DNA of 64,000 bases from Nissolia schottii (lineage: Eukaryota; Streptophyta; Magnoliopsida; Fabales; Fabaceae), in assembly GCA_003254905.1 (NCBI GenBank), contig QANU01086265.1:812151-876150 (forward strand). Direction: 5' to 3'. The first letter of the stretch is position 1. Each line of letters starts with the position of its first letter. Position numbers and translations under genes: made by a program. The notes beneath the pieces were generated by a model. The model was not told the origin of the DNA. It made no database searches and saw only the letters and a program-made list of their open reading frames with translations. Of the stretch, positions 47,604 to 58,290 are shown piece after piece.

Positions 47604-47849
47604 GACCACCAGAGTAGTTATCTAAACACACCTTTAACAACAACTGAGTTATCTTTAATTTGGGCTTGTTCAACTTGATTTTCAAATAAATTAGGCCCGA
47701 CCATGCTCAAATGGCTTGGGTTTAGGCCGATCGTCAGGCTGGACCGAACCATGAACACACCTAGGTGGAGATAAGAAGGGAAGANACTTTTATATTTTAT
47801 GAATTATTTAGAGGCAAGAGGAGTAGATGTCAATTTCTAAAACAAAAAT

Positions 47850-48182
47850 GCTATTTGTACACCTTAAAAATAGCCACTGAACTACCACCCAATTACTACC
47901 CAAGAAAGAAATAAACATTACACAACAGAGAAATAAACCTTGTCACCGAACATTTCTGCCTGTCCATGCACACATGAGTTTAATGTTACTACAAATCAGA
48001 GAAACAAACATTGTCACAAACATTTCAATGTGGCTGTGCACATATGTGTTTACTATTGTTTATTTTTTGTATTTGATAATGTTTGCTTTTCTATTGCGTG
48101 ATGTTTGTTTATCTGTTGTGTAATCTTTATTTCTCTGTTGGGTGACTGTTAGGTGATTGTTTTTGAAGTGTATAAATAATAA
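47850..48182. repeat. Foldback element with AACAGAGAAATAAAC repeats
   Basis: The left arm (TTTGTACACCTTAAAAA, ACACAACAGAGAAATAAAC) and the reverse complement of the right arm (TTTATACACTTCAAAAA, CACCCAACAGAGAAATAAAG, ACACAACAGATAAACAAAC) match over about 100 bp. Within each arm the word ACAGAGAAATAAAC is itself repeated at about 20-25 bp. A word TGTGCACATATGTG lies near the centre. Confidence 0.7.
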
Positions 48183-49876
48183 CGGGACTGATTTCTAAAT
48201 TAGAGTGAGATTTGAATAATAACAATGGATATTAAAGGTCGGTAACATGTGACTTTAAAATCAGTTGAGATTTTTTGTTTTTTTTTTATAAAGATAGACT
48301 AGTCGAACATTTTTTTTTGGTCCGCTTTTTCAAAGGTCGAACACTATGTCTATAAGGGGGAGTCGACTCCAAGTGATTAGCGCAATGTAGGATTAACCAT
48401 TAAACTATGAGATTAACAACTAAAATGAATTGAGATTGAATAAAAAAAAGGCTTGATTTTTTCTTTTAAACGAAATTGAACTGAACTTATTTACAAATTA
48501 TAATTATCTCTTGCTATAGGTTGGATTTAAAAGATTTAGGAATGTTTTAAATTTAGTTTTTGGTATTGACCAAAGGGGTAAGTCTCATATTGTTTGAAGT
48601 CTGTTTAAGTTAAACTTTTATAAATGAACTTTGTTTATAAGTTAATATTTATGGTATTGGGTTGATAATATGGACTTCAGTCTTGCCATGTTACACACAT
48701 GCACTTATAAGTCCAATAGGCCTTTTGCTTTGTTTTTTTTTGGCCCAATTCTCCTTTTGTTTGTCGAAAATAGATCATTTCAAGTGAATTTTGCATATGC
48801 TGTCAAGTTTCATCTTCCACTATTAAGTTTTTTGTTGCTTATATCATGCATGACGTTCACCTTATCAATTAATGACAGGAGATAAAACTTGATAACATGG
48901 GACAAAAAATTCACTTGCGAGGATCCATTCCCTTGGTTATCCCTGTTGGAGACATAAACGTTTAGTCTCTAGTCTTAACTCGTGACCATTGAAAGCTTAG
49001 CCGTTTGGACCTCCTGTCACATAATCGTTTGGCTCATGCATTTTTGTTGAGTAACCTTGGTTTATATAACTAAGCTAACCAAAGAGTAAACCCACCAAGC
49101 ACATTTATTAGACCTGTCTCTCCATTTTTCCCTTGAGCTTAACGATGTTGTTCCTTCTTCCCCTCTGCATTTACAAATTTGTTATTGTTCATCTTCCCTT
49201 TCCTCTATTTTCGGGAGCATCACAAGGTCATCCTATAACTTCAATTGCTCATTCTAGTTTGAAATGAGGTTGGCTACTCATTGTTGTCAAAAATTGCGTG
49301 TAGACAAATTTTTAAGGAGACTAGCATATAATTGTAGATGGAATCTTATTGAAGTCATTCTACCAAGCTTTAGCTTCGGGTAGAGCAGAGATAGACCCCT
49401 AAAAATAGTGCCCTTGCACAATTTGTAATATAATCGTTTCATCTCATCTCTACTACTCTATTGTTATTGTTTTGGGTTAGAGTTTTTACCTTCTTACATT
49501 TTATATTTCCATTTTACCCCTTCTTAATTAGCTAAAATACCAGATCGTCCATACTATTTTCCCAACACTATATGTGGACATGAAAGTTAGCATCGCCAAT
49601 TTAAATGACTTGTAGGCCTCTAACTCCGAAGTTCAATAAATAAACAACATAAATATTTTTAAAATAACTTCAATTCCGAATTTCCTTAAGTTGGATTTTC
49701 AGTTGACATTTGATAAAATTCATTGAGTGGACAAACCGCAATTGGATTGTCTTAATAATTAATCAACTGTTTATTAGATGCTTGAGATAGATAATTCCTC
49801 ATATGCAAAAAAAAGTCTTCTGCTAGTTTTATGCCAATTGGCCTTTCCATCATGATATTTTGTTTATCTGTTTATC
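48183..49876. other. Intergenic, no supported gene
   Basis: AT-rich with scattered open stretches (the longest plus-strand one at 48670-48885). None has a recognisable domain or splice partner. Confidence 0.4.
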
Positions 49877-49893
49877 AAAGACAACATGAAGGT

Positions 49894-50087
49894 TACTAAC
49901 GGGGGTTGGTCCAAGTGATAAGCGGCTTGGTATCGCTTAAGTAAGGTCCCGAGTTCGAGACCTTGTGAACGCAGTTATCCCCGCTGGGAGACTCACCCGC
50001 CATAGCCAGGTGCGCGACCCAGGTCGATCCGGATTAGTCAAGGTTAAGACCTTGGATACTGGGCAGGCAACCTAAAGAAAAGAAAAA
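49894..50087 (+). mobile_element. tRNA-derived SINE, copy 3
   Basis: Perfect 17-bp target duplication AAAGACAACATGAAGGT at 49877-49893 and 50088-50104. It has the same A box (TGGTCCAAGTGATAAGC), B box (GAGTTCGAGACC) and GGCAGGCAACCT tail as copy 2. It inserted into a short open coding-like stretch on the minus strand. Confidence 0.95.
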
Positions 50088-50278
50088 AAAGACAACATGA
50101 AGGTCAAGTTTGGCCTAATCACAAAGAATTTTTGGCCACATAACTGACAAAGCTTAAGCGGGGAATATTCCAACAAATATATACGAAGCATCAAATTCGC
50201 TTTGTCTCGTATAGGCAGACCAACTTGAGCCCAAAGACTATCATCATAAATTAATAGTGGAAGGAACGTTTTTTCAAA
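50088..50278 (-). pseudogene. Coding-like stretch interrupted by a SINE, unknown
   Basis: Minus-strand frame from 50278 stays open for about 63 codons before the SINE: FEKTFLPLLIYDDSLWAQVG, then IRDKANLMLRIYLLEYSPLK, LCQLCGQKFFVIRPN. It is directly preceded by ATATATTTAG, which could be a splice acceptor. Removing the SINE and one target copy extends it only four codons (LINR) to a stop. No family recognised. It may be chance or the last exon of a dead gene. Confidence 0.25.
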
Positions 50279-51949
50279 CTAAATATATCATATACACTCT
50301 AGTAACAACTTCTAACAGGCTAATTTAACAATAATTTCCCAGATTAATTTATTTTAAGTATGAATCGACCAGTCCAGTGTAGGAGGCATGATGTGCTGAG
50401 TTAGATCTGTTTAATCCTTTGGAACATTCAGGCTTTGAAAGTACCGCCAAATCCAATTGAAGGTTTCCTGTGAAGCTTCTTATCCGACTAACAAGATTTA
50501 TTTTGTATAATAATGAATTCAAGTATTCAACAGAGTGAGGCCCATGTACGCTATGGGAATGACCAAGTAAATCGTTCTGTGTCAGAAATATCAACATCTC
50601 TTCTATCTCTATCTGTATTTACAATGCCCAATTCCAACCGAAGTTTAGAACAACCCATTTTGACCTCTTCCCCAATAATCAGTTGACATGAGATGTGACA
50701 ACTAACCTTACAATTTTGGATATTATCCCTGTGAGCAAAGAATGAAACATATAGTGATTTATTTTTAAAAAAAGAATACAAAAATTGTGGTGCAGTTTAG
50801 TTGCCAACAAATTCAGCCAAGCCTTTCATAAATCCCGTATGATTTAGAGCTGTGTTATTTGTATTCATTGTATATGGGATACCGTCTCGACTCACTGGCC
50901 ATTTACCATTGGATGCGATTTTAAAATAACTCACACTCGGCTGAGATCTCATCTAATAATAAATAGTTAGTGAGTCTGTGTGATGTTTCACAAACGTGTA
51001 ATGAATATAAATAAAATTTTCGTATAATTTGATCTGTGATGTATTTTTTTTATGCCTGCTCATGCTGAAAAATCAATTAAGCTTGTACAGTTGTACTCCT
51101 GGTCCTAGGTACTAGACTTGGTAGGATGCCAAAGGGTTTTGCTTGCTCTTTTGGGCTCTCATTGAGGCCACTTGCTTAGTTTCTTAATGATTTCTCGGCC
51201 TCAAATCCAGCTTCTGCAGAAAAAGTATGGTTGAAAATCTGAAAGGGAATTATTGGCTCATACTGTTATTGTTTAGAGCATAATGTAAGGACAAAGTCTC
51301 CACAAGAAGACGTCAGTAACAATTTACAGGTATCTACAAAAGAAAAGTTCCATTCTGTTTTCTCCCCCAATATAGATACTATATCTTATTTCAATCATGT
51401 TGCATATACAATGAAGGAGGAAGGAGGAACAAAAGACGAATGAATGCTCTGCCTAATTATTTTAAACCATATGGATTAGGACAATATTATATATCACATA
51501 ATCAAGGAACCAGTACCAAAGCAACATCAATAATGATATTTTAACCTCAATAATAATAAAACCGAAAGAAACATATTAACTATGGATTTATAATTATATA
51601 CTAATTCAAGCACTAACTCATCTTCCATCTCCTCCTTCCTAGCTTCCTCCTGAAGTTTCTAAGTTTGAAGTCAAACCCCTTATTCTATTCTTAACAATTA
51701 ACCCCTCCATCCAACTCTGCTAAATGGCTTCAAATTCTGCCATGAAGAAGAAACAGTAGAAGATTTTATGTAGAGGTTCATGGAAGCATAAGGTTGACCA
51801 AGGTGTCTTCATTTGTTATATGAATTACAAGGGCTAGGGAGTGTTGGTGCACAGGAGATACTGTATGGCATACACGTAGTTGAAGATAAAAAGTTTGCTG
51901 GTATGGATTCATGTTTAACTACCCCATGGGGTAACCTCCTTTTCAGAAA
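50279..51949. other. Upstream region of SYMRK
   Basis: Holds the presumed SYMRK promoter and leader. No unambiguous TATA box or known symbiosis element could be placed. Open stretches on the minus strand at 50349-50781 have no domain. CCTCCTTTTCAG directly before the start codon (ending 51946) resembles a splice acceptor, so a 5'-UTR intron is possible. Confidence 0.4.
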
Positions 51950-51953
51950 ATGA
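51903..51953 (+). promoter_or_regulatory. Upstream ORF overlapping the SYMRK start (ATGA)
   Basis: A 16-codon frame [16 protein letters not shown] terminates in a TGA that overlaps the SYMRK ATG by two bases (AATGATGG). If the mature leader contains it, it could modulate initiation. If CCTCCTTTTCAG just upstream of the ATG is a real acceptor, this frame is intronic instead. Confidence 0.35.
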
Positions 51954-54900
51954 TGGAGATATCACATAATTTGGTATTAAGACAGGTTGTGGCATATGTT
52001 CTTTGTTTGTGTATATTTATCAGATCAGCTTCTGCAAGTAAAGGTTAGTAAATATTTTTTATCAGATCATCATATCTATTATCTACTAGATAATTATAGC
52101 CACTAGGTTAGTGTAAACATGACCTCTATGGCCAAGGCCTAAAATTGAGCACCATTACTAATGAAAATAAAAAAACTTTCTTGTTTGCATTAATATTTGC
52201 ATTCTTTAATATTCTCAACATCTTAAAATCACTTGACACTTAGTTTTGGGAGGAAAATCAAGTTTGCACAAGATGTATAATATGTAACATTTTCTCTGCA
52301 GGGTTTGAGAGCATAGCATGCTGTGCTGATTCAAACTATACAGATCTGGCGACCAACTTAAACTACACCTCAGATTACACTTGGTTCCCGGATAAAACAA
52401 GTTGCAGACCTGTAACCACTGTGTTAAACGATACAAGCCATGAAAGATTGCGAGTTTTCGATGTAGATGAGGGAAAGAGATGTTATAGTTTGTCGACAAT
52501 CAAGGGCCAAGTGCATCTGATAAGGGCCACATTTCCACTTGACAGTTCACTAAGCGAAAATTCAGAATCTTCCTTTGATGTTTCCATTGGGGTAACAAGA
52601 TTAGGTGCAGTGAGATCATCCCAGGACTTGAAAATTGAAGGAGTTTTCAGGGCCACAAAAGACAACATAGACTTCTGCTTAGTGACAGAGGAGGGTACTT
52701 ATCCCTATATCTCTCAACTTGAATTAAGGCCACTGCCTGAAGTTTATCTGCAGGGTTTGCCTTCTAGTGTTTTGAAGCTGATCAGCAGAATTAATCTTGG
52801 GGGAAAGGAAGATGACATAAGGTATGTTATGTGAATCCACTCCCTTTTGTGGTAAGAATATGAGGATTAGGGGCTATCGCATGTTTTGCTACTGGTAGAA
52901 GCATACTCATGCAGAATTGCACTGAGTAGATATTAACTACATATAAATTCAATATTTTTCTATGTAGAGAGCATGTAGTTGCAATTTATGTTATGCCTGA
53001 ACATGCTTTAGACTAACTGAAACCAAGAAGCATGACAGAAGTCATGCTTCACTTTATGGCAAGAACTGTAGTATGGTAGTACACCTCTGGTGTATGACTA
53101 GTCTATGACATTTGCTTTACTCTAAAATTAAAAAAAAAAAAACCATCTTTTTGGTGCAATGAGAAGCACATGGAATCCTGAGTGAAAATAAAAATAAATA
53201 AAGAAACAAGTTGTAAGAGATCCATGGCTTAATCCTATTATAATTTGCAACTAACAACTATTGCCACTTCAGATTTTGGTAACTTTAAGTCATGCTAGGA
53301 GAAGGATGTGGATGTCATTGTGTTATATCCTAAGTTTAATATTAAGTGATTTGTGAAGTGTTTGGTTTGTAGCTTTGCTTATTTTCTCTATTGTTGTTGA
53401 CTAGCTACACGGACAAAAGGGTCTTATGGGCATTTACTGGTTTTAGGTACCCAGTTGACCAAAGTGATAGAATATGGGAAAAAACTACAAGTCCATACAC
53501 TCCTATACCATTCAATGTCAGCATTTTGGACAAAAAACCAAATGTGGCACCTCCTCTCCAAGTCTTACAAACAGCTGTGACCAACCCTGACAATTTGGAG
53601 TTCAGCCACAGTGGACTTGAGGCTGAGGATTATGAATACCTTGTGTTCCTCTACTTCCTTGAGCTAGATAGCAGCGTTAGAGCAGGCCAAAGAGTGTTTG
53701 ACATCTATGTTGACAGTGAGATTAAGAAGGCTGGATTTGATACATTTGGTGAAGGTTCCAACTATAGACACATTGCCTTGAATGTTTCAGCAAAGGGATC
53801 GCTTAATCTGACATTGGCCAAGGCATCTGGATCTAAGTATGGACCCTCTTGTAATGCTTATGAGATCCTGCAGGTGCGGCCACGGAAAGAAGAGACCAAC
53901 CAATCAGATTGTAAGTGTAACTGAAGGCCCCTCATATCTCTCCTTGTCTTACTTTGTCTATTTTAAACAAGCAGATTCTTTTTTCTTCAGTGGAAGCAAT
54001 TTTGAAGGTGAGAGAAGAATTGTTGATTCAAAACCAAGACAACAAAGTGCTAGAGAGTTGGACAGGAGACCCTTGTGTTCTTTACTCCTGGCAAGGAATA
54101 TCATGTGAACTTACAAATGGTCCACCTGTTATCACTAAGCTGTATGTCCTTCAACCCTTTTGAAAATGCTGCCAATTTTGTCAAACTGAGAATATGGATT
54201 GCATGTGCATTTATTAACCAATCAATATCTCTTGCTAAGCAGGATTAATTTTGTAGGAAAAGCCAAGTCTTTTGTGTGCTGATAACTTGATCATTTTCTA
54301 CATTTTTTTTTTTGGTGGCTTCTAAGGATTTCATTGTCATGTATCATATTATTCTTTTCCAGGGATCTTTCCTCAAGTGATTTCAAAGGACCACTTCCAT
54401 CCAGTGCCACTGAGTTAACAAACTTACAAATATTGTATGGCTCCCAAACCTTTTTTGTTCGAGTGCTAGCCATTGCGTTTTGTATTCTAGGACTCATGCA
54501 TTTCTGTGATCATTTTGTTATCCGCAGGAACCTTAGCCACAACAGCTTCCATGGCTATATCCCCTCATTTCCGGGTTCCTCAGTGCTAGCATCAGTGTAA
54601 TGACCCCCCCCCCCCTTCAGTGTTATTTTTGTTTAGATATGCTTCTTGATCATTAATACTTTCCAATTAAGGTTTTTCTCCTTGAGACCCCATCCCAAAT
54701 CATAGTATGTGCAAAAGTACTAGTCACATTGTCCTTTTGAATAAACCTTGGGAGGATACTCCTTGACATTATCATCATTTGTATATTGTTCGTTTTCCTA
54801 CTACCTTCACTTAGATCCCAATCATAGAGCAATTTGCTTCTTTTGTTAGTTTATAAAAGAAAATTTTACCACTGAAATTTTTTTCCAAATGTTGATTAAT

Positions 54901-57900
54901 TTAAATTTTTGGAACAGAGATCTGAGCTACAATGATCTTGTTGGATCGCTTCCCCAATCATTTAACTCATTGCCACATTTAAAATCAATGTAAGTTTTAC
55001 GTGTTGGTGTCCTGCTTCATCTATATCAAGAAGTCTGTTTCTTCTAATCACAGTAAAAAATTTTCAACATAGCTTCCATTGGTTTAGCTTGTATTTTATT
55101 TATTTCTTTCCAGATACTTTGGTTGCAATGAACGCATGGGCAATGGAGTTCAAGGAGAGTTGAACAGTTCAATCAGGACTGAGTAAGAAGTATCCTCTTA
55201 AACAAACAATAGAAGTTTCAAAATAAAGGAAAGAAATTTTGATTGTTTTTCACATTGATTGATATTTTCAGTAATGGAAGATGCCAGCAAGGAGATCAGT
55301 TTCCACAACAAGTAATCATTATTGCCTCTGTTGCATGTGGATCACTCTTGATTGCTTTGGCTGTTGGAACTCTTTTCTTTTGCCGCTATAAACAAAGATT
55401 GATTCCATTGGATGCATTTGGTGGAAAAAGCAACCCAATGGCAACAAGTAGGCATTGTTATCTTCTATAATCTTTGGTATCTTAGGTCTTTGTGCATCCA
55501 AACAACCTCATTTAGAATAGCAAAATCAAAATTATTATCCATCTTAGTTTACAAGTGATCTCATATCACTTGGTCAATGGTATTGAAAAGCGTTGCCTAT
55601 AGTGTAATGAGTTTTGCTAACCAATGCCCTAAGACCATTGGTTAAGGAGTCAACAATAGAAGGTTTTCCAAGTTTCTAATACATTCAATGTATTAGAAAC
55701 TTAATTGTCTCACTTTTGAATGCAAACACTTCCATTCTTGGTTGCCTAGTGAAATCCTAATGTAATTCATGGTTTTACATATGGAGAAATTAGTTTTGAA
55801 CTTTTATTGATTTTTTGTACAAAATGAAAGATACGTCCATGTGGGCCAATGTTTTCAGATATAGATTGAACCGACAAAAAGGGTTCAAGGCTCAAAGGTT
55901 TACATTCTGGTTGAACTGGGATAATAAATATAATCACATATTTATGCATAAATGTGTGGTTATCTAGCATAGTGTGAGCATGAAAGCAATGCAGATGTAG
56001 TTTTCCACATAGTAGGCTCATATTTTTTACAATATACACTGATATATTGCATTCTGACTTATATTTCTGCCAAAAAAAAAAAAAATGCAGATGTAATTTT
56101 CTCTTTGAACAGCATAGATGATTTCTTCATAAAGTCCATGTCAATTAAAGCATTCACTTTGGAATATATAGAAGTGGCCACTGAGAAGTATAAGACTTTG
56201 ATAGGGGAAGGAGGGTTTGGATCTGTCTACCGGGGCACTCTCGAAAATGGTCCAGAAGTGGCAGTGAAGGTTCGGTCAGCCACATCAACACAGGGAACTC
56301 GAGAATTTGATAACGAGGTGTATACAATTGTTGTTTCAAGTTTATTTGTTGTATCAAAGTTCTAATGATAGTTTCCTAGCTACAAAATTTTTTAGGTAGT
56401 GCATAATAATGCACGAGTCATGACATACCAAGGTGGTGGTAGCTTTTGAATAACTGTCAAGTTTTTCGCATTTTAGAGCTTTTGAATATATGTTAACTTC
56501 GAATACCAAGGTGGTGGTAGCTTTATTAAGATCAGCATATCTGAAACGGAGGGAGTAACTTCCATGCTTTTTTCCTTCTTCCCCACTTCTCTAAACCAAA
56601 ATGAAATTTGAATGCTCCTAGTTTCTACACCTTGCCATCTGACTAGTCTATGATGCTCCTTGCAGCTAAACCTGCTTTCTGCAATAAGGCATGAGAACCT
56701 GGTGCCTCTTGTTGGATATTGTAATGAAAATGATCAACAAATTCTGGTGTACCCTTTTATGTCCAATGGCTCACTGCAGGATAGACTATATGGTATAATT
56801 CTTTCAGACAAAATGTCTTTGACTGATTACTTGTATTTCTAAAGTTTAACTTGACAACAGGGGAACCAGCAAAGAGAAAAATATTAGACTGGCCAACAAG
56901 GCTATCGATCGCTCTTGGTGCGGCTCGAGGCAAGTAAATTTGGTGCTCTTCTTTTTACCAACTTGTTCCAAAATACAAATATCTACATATTCCTTAGATC
57001 AACTTAGGAAGGAGAAAAATCCCATGTAAGATTGACACAAAAAACTGATTTGCATCAATGGTGAAGGCTAACATGATCTACTCGGTTGCTGACCTAACTG
57101 ACTGTACTAAGATTACATATATAAGATGTTAGGGCCATCAGAATATTTACTAGGTTTCTGATTGAGCAGGTTTGGCATATCTTCACACGTTTCCGGGACG
57201 TTCTGTCATCCATAGGGATGTAAAATCAAGCAACATACTTTTGGATCACAGCATGTGTGCTAAGGTAGCAGACTTTGGTTTCTCAAAGTATGCTCCTCAA
57301 GAAGGGGACAGTGCTGTTTCTCTTGAAGTAAGAGGAACTGCAGGATATCTTGACCCTGAGTGAGTGATCTTAACCTGAGCTTTTATACTGGTTTCTTGTC
57401 TCACTTTGAGAAAAAGATTCATTTAAGTTCAAACACAAAGGTTTTGTGGAATGGTAGCCAGAGCAGGAAGGAAAAAAAAAAAAAAAAAAAAAAAAACAAA
57501 AATCACTTGCAAAAATGACTGGCCAAACTCTCCTATTTCATGAAACTAGACTTGCATATTGTCACACATAATTATGAATAAGTGCATATTATAAGGAAAC
57601 GATACGATGAAAACCTGATACATCTAGTCCTATATGTTTCACGTGTTGCATTGTGCAACCATGACCTGAATAAATTTTTACAATAGCTGATCCCTATGCA
57701 GGTACTACACAACACAACAATTATCTGCAAAGAGTGATGTGTTCAGCTTTGGTGTGGTACTCCTTGAAATTGTGAGTGGCAGGGAACCTCTCAACATCCA
57801 TAGACCCCGGAACGAGTGGAGCTTGGTTGAATGGGTATGGCCCCGGAAACACTAGAGTCATAGGAAATAGCTAAGCATTAATTAATTACAATTGTTCTTG

Positions 57901-58290
57901 TATGTAGAGCAGGGCCCTAAGAAAGAGTAGTTATTTCAATGAATGCAGGCAAAACCACACATAAGGGCATCAAAGATTGAGGAGATTGTTGATCCGGGCA
58001 TCAAGGGAGGATACCATGCGGAAGCAATGTGGAGAGTGGTGGAAGTAGCACTGCAATGTGTTGAGCCCTTCTCAACACATAGGCCATCCATGGAAGACGT
58101 TGTGCGTGAGTTGGAGGATGCTCTAATCATAGAGAACAATGCATCAGAATACATGAAGTCCATAGAGAGCCTCGGAGGGTCCAACCGCCACTCCATTGTC
58201 ATAGAGAAAAGGGTGCTACCCTCAGCTTCATCGACATCAGAATCAACAACCATCACAGCCCAAACCTTGACCCACCCACAGCCGAGATAG
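51950..58290 (+). CDS. SYMRK: Symbiosis receptor-like kinase (SYMRK/NORK/DMI2), 15 exons
   Basis: Plasma-membrane receptor kinase of the common symbiosis pathway, needed for nodulation and arbuscular mycorrhiza. Exons: 51950-52043, 52302-52821, 53447-53910, 53991-54141, 54363-54434, 54528-54596, 54918-54989, 55114-55182, 55272-55447, 56091-56317, 56666-56792, 56861-56929, 57170-57359, 57702-57834, 57949-58290. They join in frame to 924 aa, close to the Lotus protein (923 aa). Signal peptide is 1 to about 29; malectin-like domain about 33-355 (starts [14 protein letters not shown]); GDPC 385-388; LRRs about 409-503 on four 69-72 nt exons; transmembrane segment about 518-541. Kinase: Gly loop GEGGFGSV 601-608, Lys622, HRD 718-720, DFG 738-740, activation-segment Thr760, GTAGYLDPE. 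All key residues are intact, so a functional RD kinase is predicted. Tyr667 (LVYPFM) sits at the gatekeeper position. Intron 12 has a GC donor. A second ATG follows at once (MM). Confidence 0.97.
56395..56560. repeat. Short repeat in SYMRK intron 10
   Basis: TACCAAGGTGGTGGTAGCTTT occurs twice within about 80 bp (near 56428 and 56502). The region ends ACGGAGGGAGTAAC, a word seen at the ends of some plant MITEs. Full element boundaries are not defined. Confidence 0.45.
56929..57169 (+). promoter_or_regulatory. GC-AG intron 12 of SYMRK
   Basis: The exon 12 donor reads GAG|GCAAGT and the acceptor GAGCAG|GTTTGG. Only this join keeps ARGLAYLH in frame. The nearby GT four bases later (GCAA|GTAAAT) would shift the frame. 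AG|GCAAGT is the usual strong consensus for GC donors. Confidence 0.9.

Noticed and set aside
52215-52668. Minus-strand open frames opposite SYMRK exon 2
   Set aside because: Antisense shadows of the receptor exon.
53401-53446. Earlier acceptor TTGACTAG for SYMRK exon 3
   Set aside because: It would insert [13 protein letters not shown]; the acceptor at 53446 gives [12 protein letters not shown], which fits the family.
56101-56111. Later acceptor TTGAACAG for SYMRK exon 10
   Set aside because: The acceptor at 56090 keeps the frame and gives [15 protein letters not shown], matching the family juxtamembrane region.
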